A stretch of 64,000 nucleotides of DNA, from the NCBI GenBank assembly GCA_947652115.1, contig OX393563.1:6397564-6461563 (forward strand), written 5' to 3'. A model generated the notes under the pieces. The model made no database searches and was not told the origin of the DNA. It was given only the letters and a program-made list of their open reading frames with translations. Each line of letters begins with the position of its first letter. Position 1 is the stretch's first letter. The translations under genes were made by a program, and so were the position numbers. This document shows, piece after piece, positions 60,309 through 64,000 of this stretch. The DNA is from Blastomussa wellsi. Its lineage: Eukaryota; Cnidaria; Anthozoa; Scleractinia; Plerogyridae.

Positions 60309-61558
60309 TTTATTTGTTAAATCCCTATTCAAAATAGATGCTGCAACGTAATTTCACCGAAATAGAGAGGCAATTCAAATTTCGCGATTTGGCAGAAAAT
60401 TCGCGTTGAAAGGAACTTAAGTTCGCGAAAATTTAATAAACGGGTAATCTCAAAATGGGCTATGTAGTCTTTAAATCTGTTTTTATAATGACATTGTCAA
60501 AGACCATTGAACAGAACAATAACGAGCAAAACTTAAATCAGGTTACGATGTTACCTTTGCGGAATGCTGACGAGCATTAGGGTCTAAATTTCGTCCGTGA
60601 ATATAAGTGACAAAAAGGTAGCCCTTGTATTCAAATGTCACTTTATTGCATGTGTTTTGCACCAGAATTATACTTGTCTTAATACAGGCTCTATAGTTGT
60701 GCCATATTGAGAGAATCTTGTGGTTTGAACCTTGATTATTCCATACCACTTAGAATCCTATGAGAAAAAAAGTAATTATTGTTGTTTTTTTATAATAAGG
60801 AAATTTGTCAAACAAAAATCTGCAACTAACAGATGGTTTCCTAGTTGTAATCGAGGTTAATTGATTTATTAATTACCGTTTGTATTCTGTCAAATAAATA
60901 ATACGATAAGAAGAAAGAAAAATGTTTTTATTTAAAACTTTTTGAAAAATGAAAAACCTTCAATAAAGCGATGAAATATTTGCAATAGTTTACATTTTTC
61001 AAAACCTGAAGCAGAAATATGTGCATAAAAATATTTGCAACCTTGCTTCCTGATGACTCATTTGTCAGCGGCAATTTGTCAGGTGTTTCTAAATTTGTAT
61101 GAAAACGTGAAAGGGAATGTAGTGTAACAAACTGAAACTCTACGACAAGTATTGTTTTAAAAGTGTTCATTTCTCGTATAATCTTCCTTGGTCAAGTGGT
61201 GCAGTTTAGCGAGAAGAACAAATATTTTCTTTTCGAGTTACTTAACGCTAGCTATTGGCAAACTTTTCTGGGCGGAAAGGCGGTGACATATTTCACACTT
61301 CAGTTCAGAACTTTTGAACTCGGAGGAAAGCCTCATATTTCGCTGGCATGCCTGTGATTGGTCCATCTCGGATTGTCTCTAAGGGCAGCCAATCAGAGCG
61401 CGGAATTTCCCTCCCACAGAAGAATGCTCTGAAGTTTGTAATTCGCAAAGGTAGTCGTGGATGTCTAGCATATCCCGTAGATCAAATGTCGTGAAATTCT
61501 CCCCTCCATGATCCGCCGTTCGCCTACTGAAGATTACGAGCATAACACGAGAGGGATC

Positions 61559-62582
61559 ATGGAGGTCTACTGTCGCTACCGTGCGAAGGAACATTGGAGG
61601 AGTTTTGCGTCAGTGCTGAGATTTCTAGCTCTGCTTCTCTTTCTCCGAGGGGTTGATAGCCAATCTCCGTGCTATAACGAAATCACGAAGGCTCCACTCC
61701 GATGTATGCCTTCGTTCGGCAACGCTGGTTTCAACAAAGCCGTGATTTCTAACAACACTTGTGGGACGCCTCCGAGCGAGTTTTGCGTGCAAACTGGTGT
61801 CACTTCTCCCACAAAGGAATGCGAAATTTGCGATGCAACAAAGGAAAGATATCGACATCCCGCATTTTACATCACCGACATAAAAGATGACCAAAACAGA
61901 ACGTGGTGGCAGTCCGAGACACTGCTTGACAACCCGGATAAACCAGTGACTCTTACGCTCGATCTTGGAAAAAGCTTCGATGTGTCCTACATCAGAATTC
62001 GTTTTCGATCGCCAAGACCTGAGTCGATGGCCATTTACAAGCGAACAAGCACCGATCCAAACGCGCCGTGGATCCCCTATCAATATTTCTCAGCTTCGTG
62101 TGAGAAATCTTATAAGGTGAAAACGAACGATATTGCGAAGACAAATCAGCAGCTATTATGCTCGGACGAGTTCAGCAGCATTTCACCCCTAACTGGGGGA
62201 AATGTGGCGTTCACCACGTTACAAGGTCGGCCGGATAATCTGAATTTTGACAACAGCCCTGAATTGCAGGAATGGGTTACAGCGAGCGCAATCCGAATTG
62301 ATTTGGATCGAATGAATACGTTTGGAGACGAAGTGTTTGGTGATTCTAATGTTCTGCGGAGTTACTACTTCGCTATTATTGATTTGACAGTCGGAGGCCG
62401 CTGTAAATGCAACGGGCACGCTGCAGAATGCATGGAGAAACAGCTGGGACCTTCTGGGCGACTTCAGCTGAGGTGCATATGTGACCACAGGACGACTGGA
62501 GTAGACTGCGAAAAATGCGAACCGCTCTACAATAATCGTCCCTGGGCCAGGGCTACGGAGGATAGCGCCAACGAATGTATTA
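61559..62582 (+). CDS. LAMC1: laminin gamma chain, first coding exon (LN domain and LE1), partial gene
   Basis: Encodes 341 residues plus one base: signal peptide (FLALLLFLRGVDS), LN domain and LE1. The LN is close to vertebrate gamma1: NTCGTPPSEFCVQTGVTS, TWWQSETLLD, FRSPRPESMAIYKRT, WIPYQYFSASCE, CSDEFSSISPLTGGNVAF, NFDNSPELQEWVTASAIRI, NTFGDEVFGDSNVL and GGRCKCNGHAAEC. ATG 61559 (GATCATGG, A at -3, G at +4) is preferred over the in-frame ATG at 61508, whose context is weak. The donor A|GTAAGT after GAATGTATT is in phase 1, as in LamA and LamB. The next exon is beyond the window, so L4, LE and coil cannot be checked. It probably forms the canonical gamma subunit. Confidence 0.94.
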
Positions 62583-64000
62583 GTAAGTACAGTTTTTTAT
62601 ATACATATAAACTTTTTACTGTACCCTTTTTACAGCGATGGCGATCGGTTGTCTCTGAGCGGCGCGTAAATAAATTTGGCGCTTATCTCGCGGTCAATCA
62701 TTCCGGGATTCGCCAATATAGCCTGCAGCGCTGCAGACAGGCGGCCTGCTCAAATCTACTTACATTACGGTCTTACAAAGAAAAACTTTTCCCTGTTTTA
62801 TGCTGTTTTCTCTCATTCGTAGCTTACTATGTCGATATCACGAATTTCCGCTCTCTCTCTCTGCTCATTGAAAACCACGAAGCCACTGAAACAACAGTGC
62901 GATATCTCAGACCGGAAGTCGCCTATCTCGTGCTCGACTTCTGCGGCTTTTTCGTGACGGGGTGGAGAATTACAAAGAACACTTTGTTATTCGCTATGGA
63001 ATGAAGAAATCCAGGTTTCTTCTATTATGTTTACATTTGAACATCCAAGTTTTCGTCATTTAATTTAGATTTCCATTTCTCTTTGCTTTAATATTAGATT
63101 TTAAGTATTGAAGTAGGCATCACATATATATAGTCAAACAAAGGTAACATAATTCGAAAATTATTACCGTCACTTATTTACTACGTATCCACTTCAAACT
63201 ATACTTGAGAATCAAAGAAAATTGTGCATTTCGACTGTGTATCCACTTGAAAGTCTTGTTCTATAATCAGACCCATAGATAATCATATCCACCACAAATG
63301 TCAGCTTATACTACTAGTTCGGTAGATATGGTTCAACTGGTTTAGGACTGAATTTCTTGATGAGTCTTCCATTAACACCAGAGACAATACCTGGCTCCCA
63401 GTTTGCACACATTACTGGATAATAATTACAGATATGACGAGAATGGATTGCAAGATTAGCTGGGTTTTGAGTGCCCTAGGAAATCAAAGCTCCCATGTTG
63501 ATAGAGTAATGCATCTATCAATGTTAAGCCCAGGGGGGGAGGGACTTTGACTGTGAGGATTGTCCCCAGGGTGGGGATTTTGATCGGGAATTTTGACTTG
63601 GCTGCCATTTTTAACAGTGGAGAAGTGGAAGATTTTGATACTTTTGACCAATTCTTGTTGTCCCGGGGGTGGGGAATTTGACTTATCTTTTCAGAAAATG
63701 TCAAACCCCCCCCCCCCCCCTTCCTGCTCAGGCTTAACATTGATAAGTGCATAAGCAGTTGGTGGCCTCAGCTTACTTATAGCTGTTAAAAATATTGCTT
63801 ACAAAAGGGAATGCACACATTCAGGCATGTTTTTGGAGAGTAGTATATACAGCAGCTGGTATAAATTTAGGCTAGACCAAATAAAGGACAGTCACATTAA
63901 CATTTTCAAAAGCTGGTGAACTGGCTTTTTTTTATTTATTCTGCACAAGCTGACATCAAATGATTTTATTATTTGCAAACCTTGAGAAATGTTTACTTCA
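62583..64000 (+). other. start of intron 1 of the gamma gene
   Basis: No LE-like exon occurs before the window edge. The reading frame of exon 1 happens to stay open for 420 bases into the intron, to a TGA at 63002-63004, without any LE cysteine pattern. A hairpin element lies at 63509-63752. Confidence 0.6.
63509..63752. repeat. 244-bp MITE with inverted ends and C-rich interior
   Basis: ATGCATCTATCAATGTTAAG at the left and CTTAACATTGATAAGTGCAT at the right are inverted near-copies. It has a C run at about 63706-63720. Confidence 0.8.

Larger units (their letters stand above)
57515..61558. other. intergenic region between NDUFAF3 and the gamma gene
   Basis: About 4 kb of AT-rich sequence. 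It holds a tandem duplication at 58046-58180 and a hairpin at 60148-60308. A short open frame near 59890-60123 (ending with a Lys/Glu-rich stretch) adjoins the hairpin, but I cannot assign it. The gamma promoter should lie just before 61559. Confidence 0.55.

Noticed and set aside
61508..61558. Upstream in-frame ATG of the gamma gene
   Set aside because: Poor start context, and it would place 17 charged residues before the signal peptide; ATG 61559 has A at -3 and G at +4.
1..64000. CRISPR arrays, operons, ribosome binding sites, rRNA genes and true tRNA genes
   Set aside because: None seen. The genome is eukaryotic, and the tRNA-like heads belong to SINEs without a full cloverleaf.

Overview
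This is a gene-containing piece of an animal nuclear genome. It has long spliced genes with GT-AG introns, about 40% G+C, and many short inverted-repeat elements and SINEs. The domain make-up of the laminins and the style of the repeats suggest a non-bilaterian, most likely an anthozoan cnidarian (coral or anemone). That taxonomic call is inference, because no marker gene was checked against a database. I found no bacterial, plasmid, phage or CRISPR features.

Layout, left to right. (1) 1-10591, minus strand: the 5' 22 coding exons of GARNL3 (Rap-GAP domain plus the start of a CNH/citron domain), running off the left edge. (2) 10592-18110: a 7.5-kb gap with repeats and no gene that I can support. 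(3) 18111-31482, minus strand: a complete 12-exon laminin gene (here LamA, 1845 aa). (4) 31483-35095: an intergenic region rich in inverted-repeat elements. (5) 35096-51767, minus strand: a complete 14-exon laminin paralogue (here LamB, 1778 aa). One intron carries a 2.5-kb TTAA-flanked DNA transposon with a broken THAP domain. (6) 52771-53878: a 1.1-kb inverted repeat, each arm holding the same tiny start exon. (7) 53959-57514, plus strand: NDUFAF3, a mitochondrial complex I assembly factor, in 4 exons with an apparent 1-nt frameshift near its start. (8) 61559 onward, plus strand: the first coding exon of a canonical laminin gamma gene that continues beyond the window.

The main point is a cluster of three laminin gamma-class genes. 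LamA and LamB lie in tandem and share the same unusual order: LN, LE repeats, an LF (laminin IV type B) module, LE repeats, an L4 (laminin IV type A) module, LE repeats, coiled coil. LF is typical of beta chains. The L4, the first coil motif of LamA (CPECYRL) and the C-terminal cysteine are typical of gamma chains. Both proteins stop at or just after that cysteine, so they lack the short tail with the integrin-contacting Glu found in vertebrate gamma1. The third gene has an LN domain very close to ordinary gamma1. Together they suggest an expanded set of basement-membrane laminin short-arm chains, with LamA/LamB as a hybrid class that would assemble differently from the standard gamma chain.

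All exon borders were read by hand from splice sites, reading frame and family alignment from memory. Lengths and phases add up for every gene except the NDUFAF3 first exon, as noted there.
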